DNA of 38,299 nt from Candidatus Rokuibacteriota bacterium (GCA_003220595.1 QHSZ01000136.1:1-38299), one strand, 5' to 3'; counted from the stretch's first letter, positions 16,294 to 24,226 are shown. Numbers and translations are program-made. The notes: generated by a model from the letters alone, not told the origin.

Positions 16294-17454
16294 CTATTCC
16301 GCGTCGGCCTCGTCGTGGTGGAGCCCGGCGCCCGCCTCGAACCGGCGCGGGTCGAAGAGTGCCAGGTCCAGCGAGGGCCGGCCGTCGAGCACCCACTCGG
16401 CGACGTAGCGGCCGGTCGCGGGCGAGTGCTGGAAGCCGTGGCCGCCGAAGCCGACGGCGAGGAAGAAGCCCTGGCGGCCCGGCGCCCAGCCGACGATCGC
16501 GTGGTCGTCGGGCGTGAGGGGGCGGAGCCCCGCCCAGCCGCCCGAGATCCGCGCCTGCTCGATGATCGGCAGGCGATGGACCGCCTTCTGGACCGTGTCC
16601 TCGACCTTGCCCCAGTCCATCGGGGCCTCGAGGTCCGCGCCGATGTCCTCGACGTCGCCCGGGCTCAGCAGCACCTGCTGCAGCTCCTTCCTGAAGTAGA
16701 AGCCGCTCGTGACGTCGGTCGTGAGCGGCACGGGGCCCGGGATCTCGGGGAAGGGCTCGGTGAAGAAGATATGGCGGCGCCGCGGGTGGACGGGGAGCTC
16801 GAGCCCGGCCAGGCGGCCGACGCGCGCCGCGGCGGGCCCCGCCGCGTTGATGGTGACGGGCGCGCTGAGCGTGCCCTGCGCGGTCCGGACGCCCGTGATG
16901 CGGCCGTTCGCGCCCTCGAGCGCCGTGACGTCGACGCCCTCGAGGATCGTCGCGCCGAGCTCCCGCGCCCGGCGTGCGTACGCGTTCGTGACCTCGGCGG
17001 GGCCGGCCATGCCGTCCTGCGGTCCCCAGACGCCGGCGACGAGATCGTCGACGCGGAGGGCCGGGACGAGCCGCTTCGCGTCGTCGGGCGTCAGCACGCG
17101 CACGTCGGCGCCGAGACGCCGCTGGAGCGCGATCCGCGTCTCGAACGCGCGGAGCTGGCGCGGCTCGGCGAGCAAATAGAGGTAGCCGATCTTCGTGTAG
17201 CCCGGGTCGGCGCCGAACTCGTCCTTGAAGCGCTCGAAGACCTGGATCGACTCGAGCGAGAAGCGGACCTCGGTCTCGTGCGCGAACTGCACGCGGATCC
17301 CCCCCGCCGCCTTGCTCGTCGTGCCGCCGCCGACGCTCTCGCGCTCGAGGACGACGACGTCGCGCGCGCCGCGACGCGCCAGGTGATAGGCGATCGAGCA
17401 GCCGACCACACCGCCGCCGATGATCACCGCGCTGGCGCTCCGGGGCAGGCCCAT
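16294..17454 (-). CDS. FAD-dependent amino-acid oxidase family (DAO) oxidoreductase
   Basis: The 386-residue protein opens with the dinucleotide-binding motif VIIGGGVVGCSIAYHLARRG (Gly13, Gly15, Gly18) and has the FAD-ribose acidic end LERE. The C-terminal GWAPGRQGFFLAVGFGGHGFQHSPATGR is characteristic of sarcosine/glycine/D-amino-acid oxidase relatives. It would oxidise a secondary or D-amino acid or a related amine. ATG 17454 begins a leftward operon with the MLE-type enzyme and the TAXI TRAP transporter, suggesting uptake and breakdown of one amino-acid-like compound. The gene diverges from hydantoinase B across 77 nt. An electron-transfer dehydrogenase rather than an oxidase is possible. 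Confidence 0.9.
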   Translation of the reverse strand: MGLPRSASAVIIGGGVVGCSIAYHLARRGARDVVVLERESVGGGTTSKAAGGIRVQFAHETEVRFSLESIQVFERFKDEFGADPGYTKIGYLYLLAEPRQLRAFETRIALQRRLGADVRVLTPDDAKRLVPALRVDDLVAGVWGPQDGMAGPAEVTNAYARRARELGATILEGVDVTALEGANGRITGVRTAQGTLSAPVTINAAGPAAARVGRLAGLELPVHPRRRHIFFTEPFPEIPGPVPLTTDVTSGFYFRKELQQVLLSPGDVEDIGADLEAPMDWGKVEDTVQKAVHRLPIIEQARISGGWAGLRPLTPDDHAIVGWAPGRQGFFLAVGFGGHGFQHSPATGRYVAEWVLDGRPSLDLALFDPRRFEAGAGLHHDEADAE

Positions 17455-17519
17455 GGACGCCCTATGATGATGGCGCCGCCGCCAGGACGCAAGCCTGCCC
17501 CGGGGTGCTGAGCCTCTGG

Positions 17520-17531
17520 TATCATCGCGTC
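17520..17531 (+). promoter_or_regulatory. -10-like box directly before a start codon (likely leaderless)
   Basis: TATCAT at 17520-17525 is followed by 6 nt and ATG 17532, with no Shine-Dalgarno sequence. The -35 region has no convincing match. The arrangement mirrors those before 1243 and 9537. Confidence 0.4.
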
Positions 17532-19184
17532 ATGCTCGATCCCATCACGGTCTCCGTCCTCACGCACCGCTTCGAGGCGATCGTCCAGGAGATGGGCGAA
17601 GCGATGCTGCGCACGGCGTACTCGCAGATCCTGAACTCGAGCCGCGACTTCTCGACGGCGATCTGTGACGGCCAGGCGCGGCTCGTCGCCCAGGCCGAGC
17701 ACGTGCCGATCCACGTGGGGGCGATCCCATGGGCCGTGGAGTCCGTGCGCGACGCCTTCGCGGGGCGCGTCCGTCCCGGCGACGTCTTCCTGCTGAACGA
17801 CCCCTACCACGGCAACAACCACCTGCCGGACCTCACGGCCTTCGTGCCGGTGTTCGTCGACGACGAGGTGGCCTTCTGGTCCATCAACCGGGCCCACCAG
17901 AGCGACATCGGCGGCTCGACCCACGGCGCCTACAACCCGGGCGCGACCGAGATCTGGCAGGAGGGCCTCCGGATCACGCCGCTCAAGCTCTACGACGCGG
18001 GCGCGCTGCGCGACGACGTGCTGAAGATGATCACGACGAACGTGCGCCACCCGCACGACTTCATGGGTGACCTGCGCGCCATGATCGGCTCGGCGAAGGT
18101 CGGCGAGCGCCGCCTGCGCGCGCTCCTCGACGAGTACGGGACGAAGACGGTCGTGGGCGCGGTGGACGAGATCCTCGACGGCGCGGAGAAGCAGGCGCGC
18201 GCCTGCGTCCGGACGTGGAAGGACGGCGTGTACCGCGGCGAGACGATCCTGGACGACGACGGCCACGGCTTCACCGACATCTGGATCCGGGCCACGGTCA
18301 CGAAGAAGGGCGACGCGCTCACGGTGGATCTCTCCGACTCGCACCGGCAGGTCCACGGCTTCATCAACTCGTCGTTCCCGAACACGATGTCGGCCGTGCA
18401 CATGGCGTTCGCCTACCTCATCGACCCCCGCACGCCGAAGAACTCGGGGACCTTCCGCCCCGTGAAGACCATCCTGAAGGAGGGCACGATCGTCTGGCCG
18501 TTCGCGCCGGCGCCGGTGACGCTCGCGACCAACCACTGCGCCCAGGACATCGCCGAGGCGATCATCAAGGCCCTGGCGCCCGCGTGTCCCGAGCGCTCGA
18601 TCGCGGGCTGGGGGCGGCGCTTCCGCATCGCGATCAAGGGCGTTAACCCGAGGACGGGGCGGTCGTTCATCTGGCACCTGTTCCACGCGCGGCCGGGCGG
18701 TGGCGCCACCGCCGCGGGCGACGGCTGGGAGACCGCGGGCGAGGGCCAGGCCGCGGGCGGCATCAAGTTCGGGAGCGTCGAGGTCGCCGAGGTGCGCTTC
18801 CCGCTGACCTTCGAGCATCACGAGTTCCGTGCGGACTCGGGCGGCGACGGCATGCACCGGGGCGGCGTCGGCGCGGTGCTCCGCCTGCGCATGGACACCG
18901 AGGAGCCCGCCGTCGCCAACACCGCGGGCGACGGCATCCGTCACGCGCCCTACGGCCTGCTCGGCGGCAAGGACGGGCTCCCGCATCGCTACCGGCTCCT
19001 CTCGCGCGGCCGGCCGCCGCGGGCCCTGAAGACGAAGGAGGTCGGCATCGTCGTCCGGCCGGGCGACGTGTTCTTCGTCGAGTCGTCGGGCGGCGGCGGG
19101 TACGGGCCGCCGTCGAAGCGGGCGCGCGCGGCGCGCGCGGCGGACGTCGGCAACGGCGTGGTCACGAAGCGCGGCGCCAGGTGA
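17532..19184 (+). CDS. Hydantoinase B / oxoprolinase family subunit
   Basis: The 550-residue product opens with the HyuB signature MLDPITVSVLTHRFEAIVQEMGEAMLRTAYS. It keeps the family segments SRDFSTAICDGQARLVAQAEHVPIHVGAI, GDVFLLNDPYHGNNHLPDLT and the C-terminal ESSGGGGYG. It pairs with the HyuA-type subunit encoded at 20371 in an ATP-dependent hydrolase that opens a cyclic amide (hydantoin, 5-oxoproline) or, in related complexes, carboxylates a ketone. ATG 17532 is chosen over an upstream TTG at 17505 because the family starts here. Substrate class is uncertain. Confidence 0.93.
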   Translation: MLDPITVSVLTHRFEAIVQEMGEAMLRTAYSQILNSSRDFSTAICDGQARLVAQAEHVPIHVGAIPWAVESVRDAFAGRVRPGDVFLLNDPYHGNNHLPDLTAFVPVFVDDEVAFWSINRAHQSDIGGSTHGAYNPGATEIWQEGLRITPLKLYDAGALRDDVLKMITTNVRHPHDFMGDLRAMIGSAKVGERRLRALLDEYGTKTVVGAVDEILDGAEKQARACVRTWKDGVYRGETILDDDGHGFTDIWIRATVTKKGDALTVDLSDSHRQVHGFINSSFPNTMSAVHMAFAYLIDPRTPKNSGTFRPVKTILKEGTIVWPFAPAPVTLATNHCAQDIAEAIIKALAPACPERSIAGWGRRFRIAIKGVNPRTGRSFIWHLFHARPGGGATAAGDGWETAGEGQAAGGIKFGSVEVAEVRFPLTFEHHEFRADSGGDGMHRGGVGAVLRLRMDTEEPAVANTAGDGIRHAPYGLLGGKDGLPHRYRLLSRGRPPRALKTKEVGIVVRPGDVFFVESSGGGGYGPPSKRARAARAADVGNGVVTKRGAR

Positions 19185-19195
19185 GGAGGGCGGGC

Positions 19196-19819
19196 ATGTG
19201 GACGCACGTCGTGACGTCGGAGCAAGATCTGAGAGACCTCCTCGGCTCGCCGAGCGAGCGGGCGGTGAAGAAGGACATCGCGGTCCTGGATGCGCACTGC
19301 CGCGCCTTCATCGCGGGCTCGCCCTTCCTGCTGCTCGCGTCCTCGAACGCGAGGGGCCAGTGCGACGTCTCGCCCAAGGGCGACGCGCCGGGCTTCGTCC
19401 GCGTGCTCGACGACCGGCACCTCGTCGTTCCCGACCGGCCGGGCAACCGGCGGCTCGACGGGATGCGGAACCTCCTCCAGAACCCCCACGTCGGGATGAT
19501 CTTCCTCATCCCGGGGCGCGAGGAGACGCTGCGGGTCAACGGGCGTGCCTGGATCGTGCGCGACGCCCCACTGCTCGCCTCGCTCGTGGCGCGCGGCCGC
19601 GCGCCGCTCCTCGCGATCGGCGTCGAGGTCGAGGAGTGCTTCTTCCACTGCCCGAAGGCGTTCCGGCGCGCGGAGCTCTGGGAGCCGGCGCGCTGGCCCG
19701 CCCGCGACGCCCTGCCGTCGATGGCGCGCGTGCTCTACGACCAGGTCCGCCCCGAGGGCAAGACCCTCGAGGAGTACCAGCGCGAGAGCGAGGAGGGGCT
19801 CAAGAGGACGCTCTACTGA
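19196..19819 (+). CDS. PPOX-type FMN flavoprotein (pyridoxamine-phosphate-oxidase family)
   Basis: The 207-residue protein has the split-barrel flavin-binding pattern of pyridoxamine 5'-phosphate-oxidase-like proteins, close to the MSMEG_1061-type group: FIAGSPFLLLASSNARGQCDVSPKGDAPGF, DRHLVVPDRPGNRRLDGMRNLLQNPHVGMIFLIPG, then ETLRVNGRAWI. It would bind FMN or F420 and reduce or oxidise a small molecule. ATG 19196 follows GAGGAGGG, preferred over GTG 19181, which overlaps the hydantoinase B stop. Its stop overlaps the next start (TGATG). It sits between the two hydantoinase subunit genes. Confidence 0.88.
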   Translation: MWTHVVTSEQDLRDLLGSPSERAVKKDIAVLDAHCRAFIAGSPFLLLASSNARGQCDVSPKGDAPGFVRVLDDRHLVVPDRPGNRRLDGMRNLLQNPHVGMIFLIPGREETLRVNGRAWIVRDAPLLASLVARGRAPLLAIGVEVEECFFHCPKAFRRAELWEPARWPARDALPSMARVLYDQVRPEGKTLEEYQRESEEGLKRTLY

Positions 19820-20367
19820 TGGCGCGCGTGCCGCTGATCACGCAGAAGGACGAGCTGCCGTCGGAGTATCACGCCGCGTTCGACCTGATCACGCAGAGCC
19901 GGGGCCAGGTGGCCGGGCCCTTCAGCGTGCTCCTCCACAGCCCCGAGGTCGCCAAGCGGATCGCGCACCTCGGCACCTACGTGCGTTTCGAGTCGGCGCT
20001 CTCGGGCGAGCAGCGCGAGCTGGCGATCCTCGCCACGGCGCGCGCGATGGACTGCCGCTACGAGTGGGCCGCGCACGTGCCGCTCGCGAAGAAGGCGGGC
20101 GTGCGCGGCGAGGCAATCGCCGCGATCCGCGACAAGCGCGCCCCGGCCGGGCTCACGCCCGCGGAGACCGAGATCGTCCAGTACGCGACGGCGCTCCTGC
20201 GCGTCCACCGCGTGAGCGACGCCGTGTACGAGGCGTTGCGCGCGCGCTTCGGGACGCAGGCCCTCGTCGAGCTGACGGCGACCGCGGGCTACTACGCGAT
20301 GATCGCCTGCGCGCTGAACGCCTTCGCCGTGGAGCCCGAGCCGGGCTCCGACGTCCTGCCGGACTAG
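19819..20367 (+). CDS. Carboxymuconolactone-decarboxylase-family (AhpD-fold) protein
   Basis: The 182-residue all-helical protein has the CMD-domain pattern ELAILATARAMDCRYEWAAHVPLAKKAG, with Glu82 and His86 at the active-site helix. It lacks the CxxC redox pair of AhpD peroxidase partners, having Cys79 followed by Glu82, so it is not a thiol reductase of that type. A decarboxylase or a structural role is possible. ATG 19819 overlaps the preceding stop by one base, so translation is coupled. Hydantoinase A starts 3 nt after its stop. Confidence 0.9.
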   Translation: MARVPLITQKDELPSEYHAAFDLITQSRGQVAGPFSVLLHSPEVAKRIAHLGTYVRFESALSGEQRELAILATARAMDCRYEWAAHVPLAKKAGVRGEAIAAIRDKRAPAGLTPAETEIVQYATALLRVHRVSDAVYEALRARFGTQALVELTATAGYYAMIACALNAFAVEPEPGSDVLPD

Positions 20368-20370
20368 CCC

Positions 20371-22407
20371 GTGTACCGCGTCGGGATCGACGTCGGCGGC
20401 ACCTTCACCGACCTGGCCGCCGTGGACGCGCGCGGCCGGGTCGTCATCGCCAAGAGCGCCTCCACGCCACGGGACCCGTCCGAGGGGCTCATCGAGGGGC
20501 TGCGCCTCCTCGCGGCCGAGCTCGGCACCGACCTCCGGGGTCTCCTCGCGGCCACCACGTCCATCGTGCACGGCACGACGGTCGCGACCAACGCGCTGCT
20601 CGAGCGGAAGGGCGCGAAGGTCGGTCTGCTGACGACCGAGGGGCATCGCGACGTCATCGAGATGCGCGAGGGGTTGAAGGACGACCGCTACAACCTCCGG
20701 ATGCCGCCGCCGGTCCCCCTCGTCCCGCGCGCGCGCCGCCTCGGGGTCCGGGAGCGCATGCGATTCGACGGCACGGTCATGGCACGGCTCGACGCGAAAT
20801 CGCTCGCCGCCGCCGTCGGCCGGCTCGCCAAGGACGGCGTGGAGGCGGTGGCCGTCTGCTACCTGCACTCCTACCGCAACGCCAGGCACGAGGTGGAGAC
20901 CGAGCGCCTGGTCGCGAAACGCCTGCCCGACGCCTACGTCTCGCTCTCGTCCGAGGTCCTGCCGCAGATCAAGGAGTACGAGCGCGTCTGGACGACGGTC
21001 GTCAACGCATACGTCGGGCCCGGCCTCGCGCGCTACCTGGCGAGCCTCGCCACGCGGCTCCGGGCCGCCGGCTATCGCGGCGACGTGCTGATCATGCAGT
21101 CGCACGGCGGCGTCGCGCCGATGAAGGAGTCGGCGCGCCTCGCGGCCGGCGCGGTCCTGTCCGGGCCGGCGGGCGGTGTCGCGGCCGGCCGCTACTCGGC
21201 GCGGCTCCTCGGCGAGGGGAACCTGATCACCTTCGACATGGGCGGGACGAGCACCGACATCGCGCTCCTCCAGCGGGGGGAGCCCCAGCTGACCGGCGAG
21301 AAGACGGTCGGCGTCGCGAAGGTCGCGTTGCCGGCCCTCGACATCCACACGCTCGGCGCCGGCGGCGGCTCGATCGCCTGGGTGGACCCGGGCCGTATCC
21401 TGCACGTCGGGCCCGAGAGCGCCGGCGCCGACCCGGGCCCCGCCGGCTATGCGAAGGGCGGCATGCGCGCGACGGTCACCGACGCGAACCTCGTCCTCGG
21501 CTATCTCGACCCGGCGAACTTCCTCGGCGGACGCATCGGCCTCGACGCGAAGGCGGCGGAGCGCGCGGTCGCGCAGGTCGCCAAGCAGCTCGGGACGAGC
21601 CTCCGCGAGGCGGCCCTCGGCATCTCGCGCGTCGTCAACACCAACATGGCCGAGGGGATCAAGATCGTCTCGGTGCGGCGGGGCGTGGACCCGAGGAAGT
21701 TCGCGCTGGTCGCCTTCGGCGGCGCGGCGGGCCTCCACGTCACGGAGGTCGCGCGCCTGCTCGAGATCCGGCGCGTCGTCGTGCCGTCGGTCGCCGCGGT
21801 GCTCTCGGCCTGGGGCATGCTCGCGACCGATCTCCGGTACGAGCTGGTGCGCTCCCACGTGAGCGAGGTCTCACGCATGACGCCCGCGGCCCTGCGGCGG
21901 CTCTTCGCCGAGCTCGAGGAGGAAGGGCGGCGCCGTCTCGGCGCCTTCGAGGGGCCGGTGAGCGTCCACCGCTCGCTCGACATGCGCTACGGCGAGCAGA
22001 TCTTCGAGATCCAGGTGCCGCTCGACGGCGTCGACCTCGAGGCGGCGAGCCTGCTGGACGAGGTCGCCGACCGCTTCCACCGCCGCCACGAGGAGCTCTA
22101 CGCCTACAGCGCGCCGGGCCAGGAGGTCGTCATCGTCAACGCGCGCGTCGCCGTCGTCGGCGCCTTGCCCGTGCTGCCCGCGGAGGGCCAGGCGGCGGCG
22201 GGGCGCGCGGCGGCGGGCCCCGGGCGGCGGCGCGTGTGGCTCGGCGACTGGGTCGAGGTGCCCGTCTGGAAGCTCGACGCGCTGGCCGCGGGCCACGAGG
22301 TGAAGGGCCCGGCGATCTTCGAGTCGGCGACGACCACGGTCCTGGCGCGCGAGGGCGAGCGCGTGACCGTGACGCGCCACGGCTGGCTCGACATCCGCAT
22401 CGCCTGA
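20371..22407 (+). CDS. Hydantoinase A / oxoprolinase family subunit
   Basis: The 678-residue product begins MYRVGIDVGGTFTDLAAVD with the ATP-binding ASKHA-like motif and contains TTSIVHGTTVATNALLERKG, SGPAGGVAAGRY, FDMGGTSTDIAL and the hinge GADPGPAGYAKGG of the family. It is the ATP-hydrolysing partner of the hydantoinase B protein at 17532. GTG 20371, 3 nt after the CMD gene stop, fits the conserved N-terminus exactly. The length (678 against roughly 680-700) suggests a complete HyuA. Confidence 0.94.
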   Translation: MYRVGIDVGGTFTDLAAVDARGRVVIAKSASTPRDPSEGLIEGLRLLAAELGTDLRGLLAATTSIVHGTTVATNALLERKGAKVGLLTTEGHRDVIEMREGLKDDRYNLRMPPPVPLVPRARRLGVRERMRFDGTVMARLDAKSLAAAVGRLAKDGVEAVAVCYLHSYRNARHEVETERLVAKRLPDAYVSLSSEVLPQIKEYERVWTTVVNAYVGPGLARYLASLATRLRAAGYRGDVLIMQSHGGVAPMKESARLAAGAVLSGPAGGVAAGRYSARLLGEGNLITFDMGGTSTDIALLQRGEPQLTGEKTVGVAKVALPALDIHTLGAGGGSIAWVDPGRILHVGPESAGADPGPAGYAKGGMRATVTDANLVLGYLDPANFLGGRIGLDAKAAERAVAQVAKQLGTSLREAALGISRVVNTNMAEGIKIVSVRRGVDPRKFALVAFGGAAGLHVTEVARLLEIRRVVVPSVAAVLSAWGMLATDLRYELVRSHVSEVSRMTPAALRRLFAELEEEGRRRLGAFEGPVSVHRSLDMRYGEQIFEIQVPLDGVDLEAASLLDEVADRFHRRHEELYAYSAPGQEVVIVNARVAVVGALPVLPAEGQAAAGRAAAGPGRRRVWLGDWVEVPVWKLDALAAGHEVKGPAIFESATTTVLAREGERVTVTRHGWLDIRIA

Positions 22408-22412
22408 GACGC

Positions 22413-22694
22413 GTGGCCGCGCGCGAGCTGGTCGTGCGCGGCGCGCCCGAGGAGGTCGTCTACCGCGCCGCGCTCGCGCTCCGGCGGCTCGGCGCGCGCA
22501 TCGTCCGCTACGATACGGGTGAGGCGTCGCTCGAGGCGCGCGCCGGCCGCCGGCTCCTGCCGCAGGTCGTCCGCGTGCGCGCCCGCCCCGAGGGTGAGGC
22601 CGCGACACGGGTCGTGATCGACACCGACCGCAGGGACTGGCGCGCGCTCGTGCGCCAGCTCGCGGCCGAGCTCGAGACGGCGGAGTGGCGCTGA
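22413..22694 (+). CDS. Small protein of unknown function linked to hydantoinase A
   Basis: This 93-residue protein starts at GTG 22413, five bases after the hydantoinase A stop, and overlaps the transporter start by 10 nt. It reads VAARELVVRGAPEEVVYRAA, then a strand-rich segment RIVRYDTGEASLEARAG, then VVIDTDRRDWRALVRQLAAELE. The alternating helix and strand pattern suggests a compact alpha/beta fold. No family is recognised. The tight gene spacing supports that it is translated as part of the hydantoinase operon. Confidence 0.6.
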   Translation: MAARELVVRGAPEEVVYRAALALRRLGARIVRYDTGEASLEARAGRRLLPQVVRVRARPEGEAATRVVIDTDRRDWRALVRQLAAELETAEWR

Positions 22695-23065
22695 CCCCCG
22701 GCCTGCGCCACAACCTCGTAGCACTCGGCGTCGACCACGCGGTCTTCATGCTCGGGCTCTCGTTCGCCTCCCAGGCCACGATCCTGCCCGCGTTCGCCGC
22801 CCATCTCGGCGCGCCCAATGTCGTGATCGGCGCGATCCCCGCGGTGATGACGCTCGGCTGGTTCCTGCCCTCGCTCTTTGCCGCGGGCCACACCGAAGCG
22901 CTCGCGCGGAAGCTCCCCTTCGTGGTCCGCTACACGATCTGGGAGCGCGCGCCGTTCCTGGTCCTGGCGTTCGCCGCCTTCCTCCTCGCCGAGCGGGCGC
23001 CCGGGGTGACGCTCGCGCTCCTGCTCCTCATGCTCCTCACGCTCACCGGCGTCGGGGCGTGCTGA
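22685..23065 (+). CDS. MFS transporter, N-terminal piece of a frameshifted gene
   Basis: The frame encodes 126 residues of a major-facilitator-like protein: HAVFMLGLSFASQATILPAF (TM1), a GAIPAVMTLGWFLPSLFAAGH helix, and more hydrophobic helices. It stops at TGA 23063-23065 soon after LLLLMLLTLTGVGAC. The remaining transporter continues at once in another frame, so this is about the first third of one gene. GTG 22685 overlaps the 93-aa gene. A lost G in the GGGG run at 23054-23057 would explain the break: one extra G restores a single open frame reading TGVGGVLMPAWMD. Confidence 0.75.
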   Translation: MALTPGLRHNLVALGVDHAVFMLGLSFASQATILPAFAAHLGAPNVVIGAIPAVMTLGWFLPSLFAAGHTEALARKLPFVVRYTIWERAPFLVLAFAAFLLAERAPGVTLALLLLMLLTLTGVGAC

Positions 23066-23931
23066 TGCCGGCGTGGATGGACATCGTCGGGCGCGCGATT
23101 CCGGTGACCGCGCGCGGGCGCTTCTTCGCGGCCTCGAGCCTCGTCGCGGGCGTCGGCGGGTTCGCCGGGAGCTTCCTGACGGCGCGCATCCTAGCCACCG
23201 TGCCGGCGCCCGCGAGCTACGGGGTCTGCTTTCTCTGCGCGGCCGCGTGCATGGCCGTCTCGTTAGCCGCACTCGTGCTGGTCCGCGAGCCGCCGGCCGC
23301 GGCCGCCGCGCCGCCGGTCGGGCTCCGGGCGTACCTGGCGCGCGTGCCCGCGCTGCTCGGGCGCGACCGGAACCTCCGCTGGTTCCTCCTGGCGCGCGCC
23401 GTCGGCATGGTCTCCGGAATGGGGAACGGCTTCTACACCGTCTACGCGCTGCTCGCGTGGGCGCCGCCAGACGCGCAGGTGGGCGTGTTCACGACCCTGC
23501 TCCTCGCCGGGCAGGTCGCGGGCACCGCGACGCTCGGCTGGCTCGCCGACCGCGCGGGCCACCGCCTCGTGCTTGCCGCCGGCCTGGCCGCGTCGGTCAG
23601 CGCGAGCGCGCTCGCGCTCGCCGCGCCGTCACTCGCGGCGTTCGGCGTCGTGTTCGTGCTGGCCGGCGTCCAGGGCTCGGCGCTCACGATCTCGAACCTC
23701 AACGTGCTGCTCGAGTTCGCGCCCTCGCCCGAGGAGCGGCCGACCTACATCGGCCTGGGGACCACGTCCCTGGCGCCGGTGGCGTTCGGCGCGCCGCTCG
23801 TCGCCGGCTTGCTCGCCGACGCGTGGGGCTTCGCGGCGGTCTTCGGCGTCGCGGCGCTTTCGGGCGCGGTCGCCCTGGGACTGCTCCTCGTGTGGGTCCG
23901 GGACCCGCGTCACCGGCCTGCGGAGGGCTGA
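23065..23931 (+). CDS. MFS transporter, C-terminal piece of a frameshifted gene
   Basis: The 288-residue frame holds the rest of the MFS protein: MPAWMDIVGRAIPVTARGRFFA (the conserved loop between TM2-3 and TM4 of this transporter group), then about eight membrane helices ending WGFAAVFGVAALSGAVALGLLLV. ATG 23065 overlaps the preceding TGA as TGATG, so coupled translation as a separate chain is formally possible. A split MFS within one domain would be unusual, so an indel (sequencing error or real mutation) is likelier. The substrate is unknown; the operon suggests it could export or import a hydantoinase-pathway compound. Confidence 0.75.
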   Translation: MPAWMDIVGRAIPVTARGRFFAASSLVAGVGGFAGSFLTARILATVPAPASYGVCFLCAAACMAVSLAALVLVREPPAAAAAPPVGLRAYLARVPALLGRDRNLRWFLLARAVGMVSGMGNGFYTVYALLAWAPPDAQVGVFTTLLLAGQVAGTATLGWLADRAGHRLVLAAGLAASVSASALALAAPSLAAFGVVFVLAGVQGSALTISNLNVLLEFAPSPEERPTYIGLGTTSLAPVAFGAPLVAGLLADAWGFAAVFGVAALSGAVALGLLLVWVRDPRHRPAEG

Positions 23932-23987
23932 GAGGGCACCCTCGCCGAGGCGGTGCGCCGGCTCTGGCTGAGCCAAAAAAGGTCAGT

Positions 23988-24054
23988 CCATCGGCCAGAA
24001 AATGGCCAATCCGGCCCGAAGACGCAGACCGTTCCCGTCGGCAACCTACGATGG
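23988..24054 (+). other. Nested inverted repeats upstream of the first pilin cassette
   Basis: An outer stem CCATCG (23988-23993) / CGATGG (24049-24054) encloses a GAAAA-loop hairpin GGCCA-TGGCC (23993-24007) and further GC-rich sequence. It lies in the roughly 120-nt stretch between the MFS gene and the first pilin promoter. I could not match it to a riboswitch family. It may be a structured RNA or chance pairing in GC-rich DNA. Confidence 0.3.
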
Positions 24055-24224
24055 GTGAAGCAAAGCGGCGCGATCGAGGGGCTTGGTACAGAGATTGCCA
24101 CGAAGAGTCGCGGATATGCGTATCGAAGATTCCGGAAGGCAGCGCGTCGGGCTCGGGCGGACACCCGCGCCGACCCTCACGACCATCCCTGAAGCGGGCG
24201 GTTCCCAGGTATATTTTGGGGTAG
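24051..24224 (+). CDS. Possible small protein with MGEAKRR start
   Basis: A 57-residue frame opens MGEAKRRDRGAWYRDCHEES and ends 2 nt before the first pilin start. MGEAKRR is a recurrent N-terminus of small bacterial proteins of unknown function, which is the only reason to call it. It has no Shine-Dalgarno site, its later part is Arg/Pro-rich as random GC-rich frames are, and a sigma-54-like promoter lies inside it. It may be a decayed remnant of such a gene. Confidence 0.25.
   Translation: MGEAKRRDRGAWYRDCHEESRICVSKIPEGSASGSGGHPRRPSRPSLKRAVPRYILG
24084..24099 (+). promoter_or_regulatory. Sigma-54-type promoter of pilin cassette 1
   Basis: TGGTACAGAGATTGCC matches the -24/-12 consensus TGGYRNRNNNNTTGCW at all but the last base, with the invariant GG and GC correctly spaced. 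Transcription would start near 24110, leaving a leader of about 117 nt before the first pilin ATG at 24227. Matches of the same kind precede the other two pilin units. Confidence 0.5.
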
Positions 24225-24226
24225 CC

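Noticed and set aside
15183-17511. Antisense frames opposite the MLE-type and FAD oxidoreductase genes
   Set aside because: They show no domain pattern and mirror genes with complete catalytic motifs.
19545-22412. Very long frame overlapping the CMD and hydantoinase A genes
   Set aside because: It is low-complexity Arg/Ala/Gly-rich and lies in a different frame from conserved families. Only its last part from 22413 is supported, by position after hydantoinase A.
23960-23980. GGCTC/GAGCC hairpin followed by AAAAAA as a terminator
   Set aside because: On the plus strand the tract is A, not T, and on the minus strand the T-tract precedes the stem, so it does not fit an intrinsic terminator for either strand.
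23960-24060. Possible GEMM (cyclic-di-GMP) riboswitch upstream of pilins
   Set aside because: The hairpins lack the conserved core (the AAACC and GGTAGC-type segments), so I did not call it.
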